Of a stretch of 36,642 nt of DNA, positions 1-7,067 are shown piece by piece. Made by a program: the position numbers and the translations under genes. Where the stretch lies: the NCBI RefSeq assembly GCF_015690345.1, contig NZ_JADPUN010000246.1, forward strand, positions 1 through 36,642, in the 5' to 3' direction. This stretch comes from Plantactinospora alkalitolerans (GTDB lineage: Bacteria > Actinomycetota > Actinomycetes > Mycobacteriales > Micromonosporaceae). Below the pieces are notes generated by a model. The model made no database searches, was not told where the DNA came from, and saw only the letters and a program-made list of their open reading frames with translations. Numbering within the stretch: position 1 is the stretch's first letter; the number at the start of each line of letters is the position of its first letter.

Positions 1-368
1 TCACAGTGCTGGCGGCGGCGGCCTGGATCGCTGGTTGGGTCCGCGCCGTCCGCCGGGCCCGGCGACTCGGCGCGGCGCTCGCCGACCCCGATCCGGCCCG
101 GATCCGCTACGTGCTGGTCACGGACCCGCGCGGCCGTCTCACCGCCCTGCTCTATCCCCGGTACGGCCATCCGGAGCAGCCGGTACTGTGCCAACCGCTC
201 GCCGTGGCGCTGCCGGACAGGCTCGCCCTCTCCGGGTTCGCGGACCTGCACGACGCCGGCCGTTACGGTCAGCTTCTCGTCGTCGACGACCTGGTCCTCT
301 GGCCCGCCGGCCCCGGCGAGCGACCGACTCCCGAAGCCACCCTCGACCTGGTCAACGGTCGGCGCTGA
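1..368 (+). CDS. C-terminal part of an unrecognised membrane-associated protein (5' truncated by window)
   Basis: The frame is open to the window edge, so the gene probably starts upstream; a GTG at 6 is the first possible start inside the window but has no visible ribosome binding site. About 121 residues are visible. They begin with a short Ala/Trp-rich hydrophobic stretch (LAAAAWIAGWV) followed by a basic patch (RAVRRARR), which looks like the end of a membrane segment with a cytoplasmic positive flank. The rest is a soluble alpha/beta-like region with repeated LxLxVxD-type strands (for example QLLVVDDLVLWPAG). I do not recognise a family. The TGA stop lies inside the 3' end of the convergent TPR gene, with a 17-bp overlap, so the two genes share their 3' ends. 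Confidence 0.6.
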   Translation, partial: TVLAAAAWIAGWVRAVRRARRLGAALADPDPARIRYVLVTDPRGRLTALLYPRYGHPEQPVLCQPLAVALPDRLALSGFADLHDAGRYGQLLVVDDLVLWPAGPGERPTPEATLDLVNGRR

Positions 369-1437
369 GCCGCTCGTCGTCGAGCCGTATCGCCAGCACC
401 CCGCCGATCACCGGTACGACCAGCACGAGCAGCAGTACGCCGACCCCGGTGGTCGCGTACGCCAGCAGCAATGCCACCACGATCGCCGCGCTCGACGGGC
501 CGGACCAGTACCGTCGCCGGCTTCGGATCGTCGACCAGGTCAGCGATCGGACGGCGTCCGGCGTACGCAGTGCGATCGAGGCCAGCCAGCCGAGCAGCAC
601 AACGGCCAGCAGGCCGGCCGGCAGCCGGAAGGCGGCAGGGTCACCGTCCAGAGTGGCGGTGAGGACCCCGCCCACCACCGCCAGGGCCACCCCGCCGAGT
701 GCGGCCACCCCAGTCCGGACCGTCACGGAACGGACGTACGCCGCGAGGGTGTGCCGCGCCTCCGGCAGCTCCGGATCGAGTGCCGCCGCGGCGGCGACGT
801 CCGACAGCCCCGTCCCCGGCCCGGACCGCCGCATCCGCACCACACCCAGGTTGTTCCGGGCCTGGGCGTGATCCGGGGCCAGCCCGAGTGCCGTCCGGTA
901 CGCCTGCTCCGCGTGGTCCAGCCGCCCGGCCACCAGCGCCACGTCTCCGGCCATGACGTGCGCGCCGGCCTCCTCCGGGGCCAGCGCCACCGCCCGACCG
1001 ACCGCCGAGGCCGCGTCGTCGAACCGGCCCGCGTGTGCCAGGACCGTACCGAGCACCGCGTGCCCGAACCACAACTGCGGATCGGTCGCCATCGCCGTCT
1101 CGGCGTGCTCGATCGCGTCGGTCCGCCCGAGCGCGTCGGCGGTCATCGCGTACAGGCAGCGGGCCAGCACGTTCTCCGGCTCGATCTCCAGGGCGGCCCG
1201 CGCCGCCCGATCGGCGGCCATGTTCCGGCCGGCGGCCAGGCTGGCCCGAGCCAGCAGCACCAGGGCGTCGACCCGGTCGGGCTCCTGGCCCAACAGCCGT
1301 TCGACGGTCCGGATCGCCTCGACCGGCCGGCCGATCTCCAGCAGCATCTCGGCCCGCTCGTGCAGCGGGTCCGCCCGGTGCGGCGGATGCTCCTGATCCG
1401 ACGAGTGGCCGTCGTGCGGAGGGTACTCGTCGGTCAC
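352..1437 (-). CDS. TPR protein with C-terminal membrane domain (paralogue 1)
   Basis: A 361-residue protein. Residues 25-225 consist of about six tetratricopeptide repeats (for example LLEIGRPVEAIRTVERLLG and HAQARNNLGVVRM), an alpha-helical scaffold for protein-protein contacts. Residues 235-355 are hydrophobic with roughly three to four membrane segments, including a long double segment around IVVALLLAYATTGVGVLLLV. The start is a GTG preceded by GGGAG at good spacing. It begins 3 bp after the stop of the paralogous upstream gene, so the two are almost certainly co-transcribed. The same TPR-then-membrane architecture in both genes points to tandem duplication followed by strong divergence. 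The TPR part probably faces the cytoplasm; partner and process are unknown. Its stop overlaps the convergent gene at 1-368. Confidence 0.85.
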   Translation of the reverse strand: MTDEYPPHDGHSSDQEHPPHRADPLHERAEMLLEIGRPVEAIRTVERLLGQEPDRVDALVLLARASLAAGRNMAADRAARAALEIEPENVLARCLYAMTADALGRTDAIEHAETAMATDPQLWFGHAVLGTVLAHAGRFDDAASAVGRAVALAPEEAGAHVMAGDVALVAGRLDHAEQAYRTALGLAPDHAQARNNLGVVRMRRSGPGTGLSDVAAAAALDPELPEARHTLAAYVRSVTVRTGVAALGGVALAVVGGVLTATLDGDPAAFRLPAGLLAVVLLGWLASIALRTPDAVRSLTWSTIRSRRRYWSGPSSAAIVVALLLAYATTGVGVLLLVLVVPVIGGVLAIRLDDERLSADR

Positions 1438-1440
1438 CCG

Positions 1441-2478
1441 TCACTCCCGATCCTGGGACCAGCCGAAGACCACCGCCAACTCGGCGGCGGCGGTGGTGAC
1501 GATCGCCAGCACCAGGGGCCAGGGAGAGCCGACGAGTGCGTAGAGCAGGATCAGGCAGGGCCCGGCGGCCACCGCGTACACGGCCAGGCCCAGGGTCCGG
1601 TCGGCGCGGATCAGGGCGGGCAGGCGTCCCCGGGCCAGGTTCGGTATCCGCCGGCCGAACCGCCACAGCAGCACCCCGCCGGTCACCGCCGCGATCCCGG
1701 CCCAGAGCCGGGACGAGACCGGGTTACCGGCCGCCAGGCAGGCGATCAGCACCGACGTGACGATGGTGTAGCCGGCGCCGTACATGACCAGGCGGCGGAG
1801 GCCGTCGCCGATCGTCCGGCCACCGTCGCTGCGGGTCGGCGCCAACGCGGCGGCGTCGGCGAGGTGCTCCAGCGCCTCCGAGTAGCGCCGCTGCTCCAGC
1901 CGGATCACCCCGATGTTGTGCTGCGCCTCGGCCAGTTCGGGATCCAGCCGCAGCGCCTCCCGGTACGCCCGCTCGGCCAGGTCGAACAACTCCATCCTGG
2001 CCGCTACCAGGCCGAGCACCAGATGTGCCTGCGGCTCCTCCGGCGCCAGCTCGACACCGCGCCACGCGGCGTTGATCGCCTGCTGGCCGTTGCGCGACTC
2101 GGCCAGGATCGCCGCCGCGCTGCGCTGGGCGTACGCGTCGTCCGGGCCGAGCGCCAGGATCTCGTCGGCCATCGCCGCCGCCTCCTTGAAGCGGCGCAGA
2201 TCGGCCAGGGCGTGCCCCCGGATCACCAGCGGATGGACCAGTGCCGGGGCCGCGGCGATCGCCATGTCGGCGGCGGTCAGCGCCTCCTCCGACTTGCCGG
2301 CCGCGAGCTTGACCATGGCCAGCATGACCAGCGCCGGCACATTGTCGGGCTCGAGCGCGATCGCGAATCCGACTTCGGCGGCAGCCTCGTCGTACCGGCC
2401 GAGTTCGGCAAGCAGTTCGGCGCGCTGGACGTACCCTTCGGCGGACGAGGACTGGTCGGATTCGGCGTCGCTGGACAC
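1441..2478 (-). CDS. TPR protein with C-terminal membrane domain (paralogue 2)
   Basis: A 345-residue protein with a Ser/Asp-rich N-terminus, five to six TPR units over about residues 15-220 (AELLAELGRYDEAAAEVGFA, AEAQHNIGVIRLEQRRYSEA), then about four hydrophobic segments in the last 115 residues (GYTIVTSVLIACLAA, LGLAVYAVAAGPCLILLYAL, LVLAIVTTAAAELAVVFGW). The start is a GTG with only a weak Shine-Dalgarno, so the exact start is uncertain. It is the first gene of the two-gene unit with the TPR gene at 352-1437. TPR proteins with membrane tails often scaffold envelope or secretion complexes, but nothing here identifies the partner. It may or may not be related to the nearby secretion-type cassette at 2887-4887. 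Confidence 0.85.
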   Translation of the reverse strand: MSSDAESDQSSSAEGYVQRAELLAELGRYDEAAAEVGFAIALEPDNVPALVMLAMVKLAAGKSEEALTAADMAIAAAPALVHPLVIRGHALADLRRFKEAAAMADEILALGPDDAYAQRSAAAILAESRNGQQAINAAWRGVELAPEEPQAHLVLGLVAARMELFDLAERAYREALRLDPELAEAQHNIGVIRLEQRRYSEALEHLADAAALAPTRSDGGRTIGDGLRRLVMYGAGYTIVTSVLIACLAAGNPVSSRLWAGIAAVTGGVLLWRFGRRIPNLARGRLPALIRADRTLGLAVYAVAAGPCLILLYALVGSPWPLVLAIVTTAAAELAVVFGWSQDRE

Positions 2479-2886
2479 GGGGCGAGCCTATCCGGCGCTG
2501 TCCCGTCCGATGTTGACGCCCAACCGGCGAACACCCTCGCCGGCCGGACAGCCGCCGGCTTCCGGCGGGTCGGCGGCGACCCGCCGAATGCCCACTCCCC
2601 ACGCACGCGAATGCGCGGTACCGTAGACGGGACCAAGCCTGGCGCTCCCCCCGTGGCGTCAGGCTTGGTCCCTAAATGTTCGCTGGCCGCAGGACGGCTT
2701 CCGCCCGGCGGATCCGGCAGCGATCCCATGCAGAGCAACGATTCCCGCAGAGCAACGCCCCCACCCCGCGCTGCCACACGGGCGTGGGGGCGGTCTGCGT
2801 CCAATTCCGATCGCGGAGAGGCCGGGGCGGTCAGGCCGGGGCGGTCAGGCCGGGGCGGTCAGGCCGGGGCGGTCAGGCCGGGGCGG
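2479..2886. other. 408-bp intergenic region without a convincing gene
   Basis: Lies between the start of the TPR operon and the stop of the lipoprotein gene. It holds a long stem-loop (2629-2672) and an 84-bp tandem repeat (2820-2903). Frames crossing it lack a credible start, ribosome site or recognisable protein. The promoter of the TPR operon should lie between 2478 and 2629, but I could not pick convincing -35/-10 boxes. Confidence 0.6.
2629..2672 (-). terminator. Long stem-loop, likely terminator of the lipoprotein cassette
   Basis: The left arm GGGACCAAGCCTGGCG pairs with the right arm CGTCAGGCTTGGTCCC: 16 bp with one mismatch and a 12-nt loop. It lies about 215 bp downstream of the lipoprotein stop and upstream of the TPR operon, so on the minus strand it could end read-through from the 4.9-2.9 kb cassette. 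There is no clear U-tract, which is common for actinobacterial terminators. It could instead be a structured leader of the TPR operon. Confidence 0.5.
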
Positions 2887-2903
2887 TCAGGCCGGGGCGG
2901 TCA
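2820..2903. repeat. Six-copy 14-bp tandem repeat spanning the lipoprotein stop codon
   Basis: Six perfect head-to-tail copies of GGCCGGGGCGGTCA with no spacers. Read on the minus strand the unit is TGACCGCCCCGGCC. The stop codon of the lipoprotein gene is the TGA within this array, and the last residues (TAPA) are coded by the copy at 2890-2903. Because 14 is not a multiple of 3, successive copies place TGA in each reading frame. It looks like slippage or unequal-crossover expansion of the gene's own 3' end. Confidence 0.95.
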
Positions 2904-3303
2904 GGGTGGAGCCCTTTTCGACCACCACGGCGTTGCCGGCGGGCTGCTTGCCGGGAGTGAAGGTGAGTTCGGGAATGACGACGGCCTTGACCACCTCACC
3001 GCCCTTGGTGAACACGGCCAGTGCGCCGGTCACCATCAGGCGGCTGCCGGGCCTGATCACGGTCGTACCCACGTCGCCGTTGACCTCGTCGGCGGTCGCG
3101 CCCTCGTAGTAGCAGTAGACGGTGTCCCACTCGAACGAGGTCAAGCTGCGCAGCGGAGCGGAACCGCCGCTGCCGCGCAGGTCGGCGAGCTTGGCGTCGA
3201 GGTCCTTGTCGGACTGCGGGGTCATCGTCGGGCTCTCCTTCTCACAGGCCGCCGCCACGGGCAGCACCAGCAACGCCGCCAGCATCGTCCTTCTGCGCAT
3301 CAC
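2887..3303 (-). CDS. Small lipoprotein, last gene of the candidate type VII effector cassette
   Basis: A 138-residue protein with basic N-terminus MMRRR, a hydrophobic core and a lipobox ending VAAAC (Cys20), so it is predicted to be lipid-anchored on the outer face of the membrane. The mature part is small, polar and beta-rich (GDVGTTVIRPGSRLMVTGAL, GEVVKAVVIPELTFTPG) with a CYY segment near residue 69. I recognise no family. The start GTG overlaps the TGA of the upstream WxG/DUF6973-like gene (GTGA, 4 bp), so the two are translationally coupled; an ATG one codon later is an alternative start. A surface-exposed lipoprotein coupled to a putative exported effector could be its immunity partner or an accessory folding factor. 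That role is inference from position only. The stop codon lies in a 14-bp tandem repeat. Confidence 0.8.
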   Translation of the reverse strand: MMRRRTMLAALLVLPVAAACEKESPTMTPQSDKDLDAKLADLRGSGGSAPLRSLTSFEWDTVYCYYEGATADEVNGDVGTTVIRPGSRLMVTGALAVFTKGGEVVKAVVIPELTFTPGKQPAGNAVVVEKGSTLTAPA

Positions 3304-4568
3304 GATCCGGTCTTCTTCTCGGGCTGGGGATGGCCCGGCAGGGTCTGGTCCCCGGGCTTGCCGGTGTCCTCGGTCCTGACCTGATCGCTGTAGTCGAGCT
3401 GGCCGTCGCCGCCGATGACCACCGTACGACCCTGCTGCACCGCCTCCTGCACCTTGTTGGCGAGTTCCTCGGGCGAGGCGTCGGGGTTCGCCACCGCGAC
3501 CGAGCGGCCGACCTCGTTGTTGTACAGGTCCATCGCCTCGCGCGCGGCCGGGTTGTTCGGAAGGGTCTCGTGCGCCGACGTGAAGCGATTCGTCCAGTCC
3601 TCGCCGAACTCCTGGGTCAGGCGCGCGTTCCAGTACGCGTGGCGGAAGGCGTCATTCTGATCGTCATTACGGTCCGGGGTGGCGAACCGCGCGTCCGCCA
3701 CCGCGAACGCCTCGTCGTGAATCTCCTGGAACTTCTTGAGCCCGAGCGCGCCGTGCTGGTCCTGCAGTTCGCGCAGGATGGCCGCCTCGGACGCCGTCAC
3801 CTCGCGCTGATCCGTGAACCAGCTCAGCGGCGCGCCCGGGAACAACTCCTTGTTGGGGTCGTCGGCCACCTGGTACTCGCCCAGAATGGTCGAGCCGGGC
3901 CGGCGGGCGTTGGGATCCTTGGCCGCCTGGTAGATCTCCTGCCGCAGGTCCGGCACGCCGCCGATGATGGCCTGCGCGTGGCTGCTGTCGGCCAGGAAAT
4001 CGGGCAGGCCGTTACGGGCCGACACGAGCGCCGCCACGGTCAGCCCCCGGGCCTCGGTCTCGGCCCGCTTCGCCCGCCCGTAATAGTCGCTCGCCTCGTT
4101 GAACAGTCGATCCGCCTCTGCGCGCACCTTCTCGACATCGTCGCCCGTGCCGATCTCGCCGATCCAGTCGAACGGATTCTGCGTACCGCGCAGGTCCTCC
4201 CACTTCTTCATCGGCTCGGAGCCCGGATCTTCGATGTGCCGGATCGCGTTACCCAGGGCACCCTCGACCCGTACGCCCTCGGCGACCAGGCGCTTGGCCT
4301 CGGTCTGCGCCGCCACGTAGTCGTCAAGAGCCCCGCCGGCCTTGTCGTACCCGTTGCGGAGCGCCTCCAGGAGCATGTCGGCCTCCTGAAGACGGCGGTC
4401 CAGCAGGTCCTTGCCCTCGCCGGTCCACTCGGTCCTGCCCTTGACCTCCTCCAAGGTTGGCAGAGCCGAGTCGACCAGCCGCACCACTCGCTTGAAATCC
4501 TCGGCCGCGACGTCGACCAGGTGTGGCTTCATCTCCTCGATGTACTTGACCTCGTCCCGGTACGTCAT
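3300..4568 (-). CDS. Putative type VII secretion effector: WxG-type N-terminus, DUF6973-like C-terminus
   Basis: A 422-residue protein. Residues 1-175 are strongly helical, with a WTG (WxG) turn at 48-50 between helices and coiled-coil-like heptads after it (LLDRRLQEADMLLEALRNGY). This resembles the long-helix N-termini of ESX/LXG-type secreted proteins. Residues about 245-390 form a separate domain with NDAFRHAYWNA (305-315), SAHE (331-334) and MDLYNNEVGR (346-355). From memory this His/Asn/Glu pattern matches the DUF6973 family found in toxin-like and phage proteins. Its activity is unknown to me, but the conserved polar residues suggest a hydrolase or metal site. The C-terminal tail is disordered and charged. 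ATG start, 4 bp after the EspC-like gene and overlapping the lipoprotein gene by 4 bp. No signal peptide is visible, which fits type VII export. Confidence 0.75.
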   Translation of the reverse strand: MTYRDEVKYIEEMKPHLVDVAAEDFKRVVRLVDSALPTLEEVKGRTEWTGEGKDLLDRRLQEADMLLEALRNGYDKAGGALDDYVAAQTEAKRLVAEGVRVEGALGNAIRHIEDPGSEPMKKWEDLRGTQNPFDWIGEIGTGDDVEKVRAEADRLFNEASDYYGRAKRAETEARGLTVAALVSARNGLPDFLADSSHAQAIIGGVPDLRQEIYQAAKDPNARRPGSTILGEYQVADDPNKELFPGAPLSWFTDQREVTASEAAILRELQDQHGALGLKKFQEIHDEAFAVADARFATPDRNDDQNDAFRHAYWNARLTQEFGEDWTNRFTSAHETLPNNPAAREAMDLYNNEVGRSVAVANPDASPEELANKVQEAVQQGRTVVIGGDGQLDYSDQVRTEDTGKPGDQTLPGHPQPEKKTGS

Positions 4569-4572
4569 GGCG

Positions 4573-4887
4573 TCACGCCGGCCGGTAGGTCGAGTTGGTG
4601 AGGAAGGAGTCCAGTTTCTGCTGCGCCCCGGCGTCGACCTTGGTGTAGTTGCCCGACGCCACGTCGAGCTTGGTCGACAGCGCCGTCAGCAGCGCCACCA
4701 CGTCCTCGTACTGGTCGTGCGCGAACCCGGCGAAGTCCTTGGTCCTGCTGGCCACCTCTTCGTGCGCGGTCGGGCTCGTCACCCGGCCCGATAGGGTCAG
4801 CTCCGGCCGCCCGGCCTGAAGCAGGCCGGCGAGTTCGAGCAGTGTGTTCGCGCTTCCGTCCAGGGATTTCGGCCTCACGTCGGTCAC
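4573..4887 (-). CDS. Small EspC/WXG100-like protein with YxxxD secretion motif
   Basis: A protein of 104 residues if started at the GTG at 4887-4885, which has GGAGG 8 bases upstream. An in-frame GTG three codons earlier (4896) abuts the GGAG directly and is less likely. The protein is almost all helical and small, like WXG100 and EspC-type ESX substrates or partners. Near the C-terminus it carries YTKVD, a YxxxD motif of the kind that marks type VII secretion substrates. There is no signal peptide and no cysteine. It is the first gene of the three-gene cassette and lies 4 bp from the large WxG/DUF6973-like gene, so it is probably its secretion partner or chaperone. No ESX machinery (EccC, EccD, MycP) is present in the window. 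The family call is by resemblance. Confidence 0.7.
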   Translation of the reverse strand: MTDVRPKSLDGSANTLLELAGLLQAGRPELTLSGRVTSPTAHEEVASRTKDFAGFAHDQYEDVVALLTALSTKLDVASGNYTKVDAGAQQKLDSFLTNSTYRPA

Positions 4888-4962
4888 GACACCCACCTCC
4901 GGCCTCGATTACCGCATCGAAAGTCACGATAGTCAGCTACCGCAACGGAAGACAGTGCGTGA

Positions 4963-5445
4963 TCAGGCGCCCGGTGGCCGGTGGATCAGGGCCACGGCGA
5001 CGCCGGCCAGGCCCTCGCCCCGGCCGGTCAGTCCGAGCCCGTCGGTGGTGGTACCGGAGACCGTGACCGGGGCGCCCAGCGCCGTCGACAGCGCCTGCTG
5101 CGCCTCCGACCGGCGCGGGCCGATCTTCGGACGTACCCCGATCACCTGGACCGAGACGTTGCCGATCTCGAATCCGGCGGCCCGCACCCGGCGCGCGGTT
5201 TCGGTGAGCAGGGCCACCCCGGCGGCGCCGGCCCACTCCGGCTCGGCCACCCCGAAGTTGCTGCCCAGATCTCCGAGCGCGGCGGCGGAGAGCAGCGCGT
5301 CGCAGGCGGCGTGCGCGGCGACGTCACCGTCGGAATGACCGGCCAGCCCGTCCACCCCGGGCCAGTGCAGGCCCGCCACCCAGCAGGCCCGGCCCGACTC
5401 GAAAGCGTGTACGTCGGTACCGACGCCGACCAGCGGAAGGATCAT
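4963..5445 (-). CDS. ispF: 2-C-methyl-D-erythritol 2,4-cyclodiphosphate synthase
   Basis: 160 residues, the normal size for IspF. It converts CDP-methylerythritol 2-phosphate to methylerythritol cyclodiphosphate in the MEP isoprenoid pathway, as a cytoplasmic homotrimer. The metal-binding signature [10 protein letters not shown] is at the N-terminus, followed by [17 protein letters not shown] with the second metal-site histidine, and by [14 protein letters not shown] near the C-terminus, which is typical of the active-site loop. ATG start. It follows ispD by 18 bp, making an ispD-ispF unit that probably extends from carD. Products of this pathway could feed the UbiA-type prenyltransferase at 11.7 kb. 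Confidence 0.96.
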   Translation of the reverse strand: MILPLVGVGTDVHAFESGRACWVAGLHWPGVDGLAGHSDGDVAAHAACDALLSAAALGDLGSNFGVAEPEWAGAAGVALLTETARRVRAAGFEIGNVSVQVIGVRPKIGPRRSEAQQALSTALGAPVTVSGTTTDGLGLTGRGEGLAGVAVALIHRPPGA

Positions 5446-5463
5446 GTACGGAAGCGTAGGCGA

Positions 5464-6192
5464 TCAGCCGGGCTCGGAAGTCGTGGCGACATTCCGGGAG
5501 TTCTCGGCGTTCAGCAGATGCTCGGCCAGCGCCAGGTCGAACGGCCGGGTGATCTTCAGGGCGTACTCGGAACCGGGAACGCAGGCCACCCGGACGCCCT
5601 GCTTCTCGACCAGGCCGGCGTCGTCGGTGAGCGGGTCGACGGCGGCGGCGTGCGCCGCCGTGAGCACCGAGCGGCGGAACCCCTGCGGGGTCTGCACCGC
5701 GCGCAGCGCGGACCGGTCGACGGTACCGAGCACGACTCCGTCGGTCGAGACTTCCTTGATCGTGTCGACGACGGGCAGCACCGGGATCGCGGCATCCTCG
5801 CCGCTGCGAATGGCCGTGGCCACCGCCTCGACGAGTATCGCCGGGGTCAACGCCCGCGCCGCGTCGTGGACCAGGACGATCTCGGGGCCGGGTGGCACCG
5901 CGGCCAGCGCGGCGGCGACCGACTCCTGCCGGGTGGCGCCTCCGGCCACCACGATCAACTCGGCGATCGGTGCGAGCAGTTCCCGGACCGCCTCGGCATC
6001 GCCGGGCGGCGCAGCGACGACGATGGTGTGCACCGAGGGGGCCGCCGCGATCCGCCGTACGGCGTGCACCAGCAGCGGTTCGCCGCCGATCTGGCGAAGT
6101 GCCTTGGGGCCGCCGGGGCCGAGTCTCACTCCGGCACCCGCGGCCGGAACGAGGACCGCGACGTCACCGCGCGGATTGAGCTGCGCGGTCAC
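5464..6192 (-). CDS. ispD: 2-C-methyl-D-erythritol 4-phosphate cytidylyltransferase
   Basis: IspD couples CTP to methylerythritol phosphate in the MEP pathway. The protein opens with VAVLVPAAGAGVRLGPGGPK, the nucleotide-binding GxGxR...K signature of the family, then LVHDAARALTP, DTIKEV, AVQTPQGFR and DDAGLVEKQG, all characteristic. I prefer the GTG at 6192-6190 (242 residues) because GAGGA lies 7 bases upstream and it starts just before the first strand. A longer frame from GTG 6228 (254 residues) has no Shine-Dalgarno. It sits between carD (same strand, close behind) and ispF. The usual DDARP segment reads DAARA here, a mild variation in the CTP-binding region. Confidence 0.93.
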   Translation of the reverse strand: MTAQLNPRGDVAVLVPAAGAGVRLGPGGPKALRQIGGEPLLVHAVRRIAAAPSVHTIVVAAPPGDAEAVRELLAPIAELIVVAGGATRQESVAAALAAVPPGPEIVLVHDAARALTPAILVEAVATAIRSGEDAAIPVLPVVDTIKEVSTDGVVLGTVDRSALRAVQTPQGFRRSVLTAAHAAAVDPLTDDAGLVEKQGVRVACVPGSEYALKITRPFDLALAEHLLNAENSRNVATTSEPG

Positions 6193-6252
6193 GTCGCGGT
6201 CCTCGGACTTTCTCCGATACGCAGGCACGGGCGGAACGTGCCAGCTTGGGGG

Positions 6253-6738
6253 CTATGCCTCGGTGAGCACCTTGTCGAGGAGGGATTCCGCTTCGTCCTT
6301 GGTGCTCTTTTCGGCGAGTGCGACCTCACCGACCAGGATGTCGCGGGCCTTGGCGAGCATCCGCTTTTCACCCGCGGACAGGCCCCGCTCCCGCTCCCGG
6401 CGCCAGAGGTCGCGAACAACCTCAGCCACCTTGAGTGGGTTACCGGAGGCCAGCTTTTCCAAATTTGCCTTGTAACGCCGCGACCAGTTGGTCGGCTCCT
6501 CGGTGTGCGGAGCACGGAGGACATCGAAGACCTTGCCCAGGCCCTCTTCGCCGACCACTTCGCGCACGCCCACAATCTCGGCATTCTCGGCGGGCACCCG
6601 GACCGTCAGATCACCCTGAGCGACCCTGAGGACGAGGTACTGCTTAGGCTCGCCCTTGATGACCCGAGTCTCGATTGCCTCGATGAGTGCGGCCCCGTGG
6701 TGGGGGTAAACAACGGTCTCGCCGACACTGAAAACCAT
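6253..6738 (-). CDS. carD: CarD-family RNA polymerase-binding regulator
   Basis: 161 residues, full length. The N-terminal RNAP-interacting domain starts [20 protein letters not shown], and the helical C-terminal DNA-binding domain includes [28 protein letters not shown] and [15 protein letters not shown]. CarD binds the RNAP beta subunit and stabilises open promoter complexes, chiefly at rRNA and housekeeping promoters. It is usually essential in actinobacteria. ATG start with AAAGGGG about 10 bases upstream. It heads the transcript containing ispD and ispF, a conserved actinobacterial order. A plausible promoter lies at 6766-6794. Confidence 0.97.
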   Translation of the reverse strand: MVFSVGETVVYPHHGAALIEAIETRVIKGEPKQYLVLRVAQGDLTVRVPAENAEIVGVREVVGEEGLGKVFDVLRAPHTEEPTNWSRRYKANLEKLASGNPLKVAEVVRDLWRRERERGLSAGEKRMLAKARDILVGEVALAEKSTKDEAESLLDKVLTEA

Positions 6739-7067
6739 AGGTTCGAAACCCCTTTCGCTGTGTCTAGGGTAACACGCTCAGGCACCGATGTCCCACCGCA
6801 GTCCTGACCGTTAGCGCAGCTCAGAGGCCCTGTGAGAGGTCTTTCTTCGGCTTGACAGGACGGTGTTCCGTAGATTTCGCCACGCTGCGTGACGAACGGA
6901 TCACCGGCCGGCAAGGCGGATCGGAAAAATCGGATGTAGGGCGTTGCGGTTCTACCAGCATATCTCTTCGACGCGAAGCCAGCCCCCTACTGGCGATACG
7001 CCCTCCGGTGGGGGAGGCTGGAGCAGAGCCCGATTCACACCTGCGGTGACCGGCCAGGGGGCGCGCT
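6739..7067. other. Divergent intergenic region between carD and the thioredoxin-like gene
   Basis: 329 bp without a gene. Besides the carD promoter it contains a perfect TTGACA at 6852-6857 (plus strand), but no well-spaced -10 (TAGATT at 6871 is too close). It also holds a stem-loop at about 6979-7021 (CCAGCC pairing with GGCTGG, extended by C and G runs) just upstream of the plus-strand gene, which could be a structured leader. The string GGTTCGAAACC near 6741 resembles a tRNA T-arm but has no tRNA around it. Confidence 0.5.
6766..6794 (-). promoter_or_regulatory. Candidate carD promoter
   Basis: On the minus strand, GGGACA (4 of 6 to TTGACA) is followed after exactly 17 bases by TACCCT (TANNNT type), about 28 bases upstream of the carD ATG. 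Box and spacing quality are moderate; a start-site map would settle it. Confidence 0.4.

Noticed and set aside
2820-2903. Possible CRISPR array
   Set aside because: Units are 14 bp and directly adjacent without spacers; no cas genes.
751-3384. An 877-codon plus-strand frame opposite the TPR genes
   Set aside because: It also spans the tandem repeat and the lipoprotein gene. No motif or start signal.
4573-4896. Start of the EspC-like gene at GTG 4896
   Set aside because: The GGAG directly abuts this codon; the GTG at 4887 has ideal spacing from the same site.
6740-6752. tRNA T-arm-like GGTTCGAAACC
   Set aside because: No acceptor stem, D-arm or anticodon arm around it. It lies in the carD leader next to its ribosome site.
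6852-6876. Promoter for the thioredoxin-like gene from TTGACA and TAGATT
   Set aside because: Spacer is only 13 bases, too short for a standard sigma-70-type promoter.
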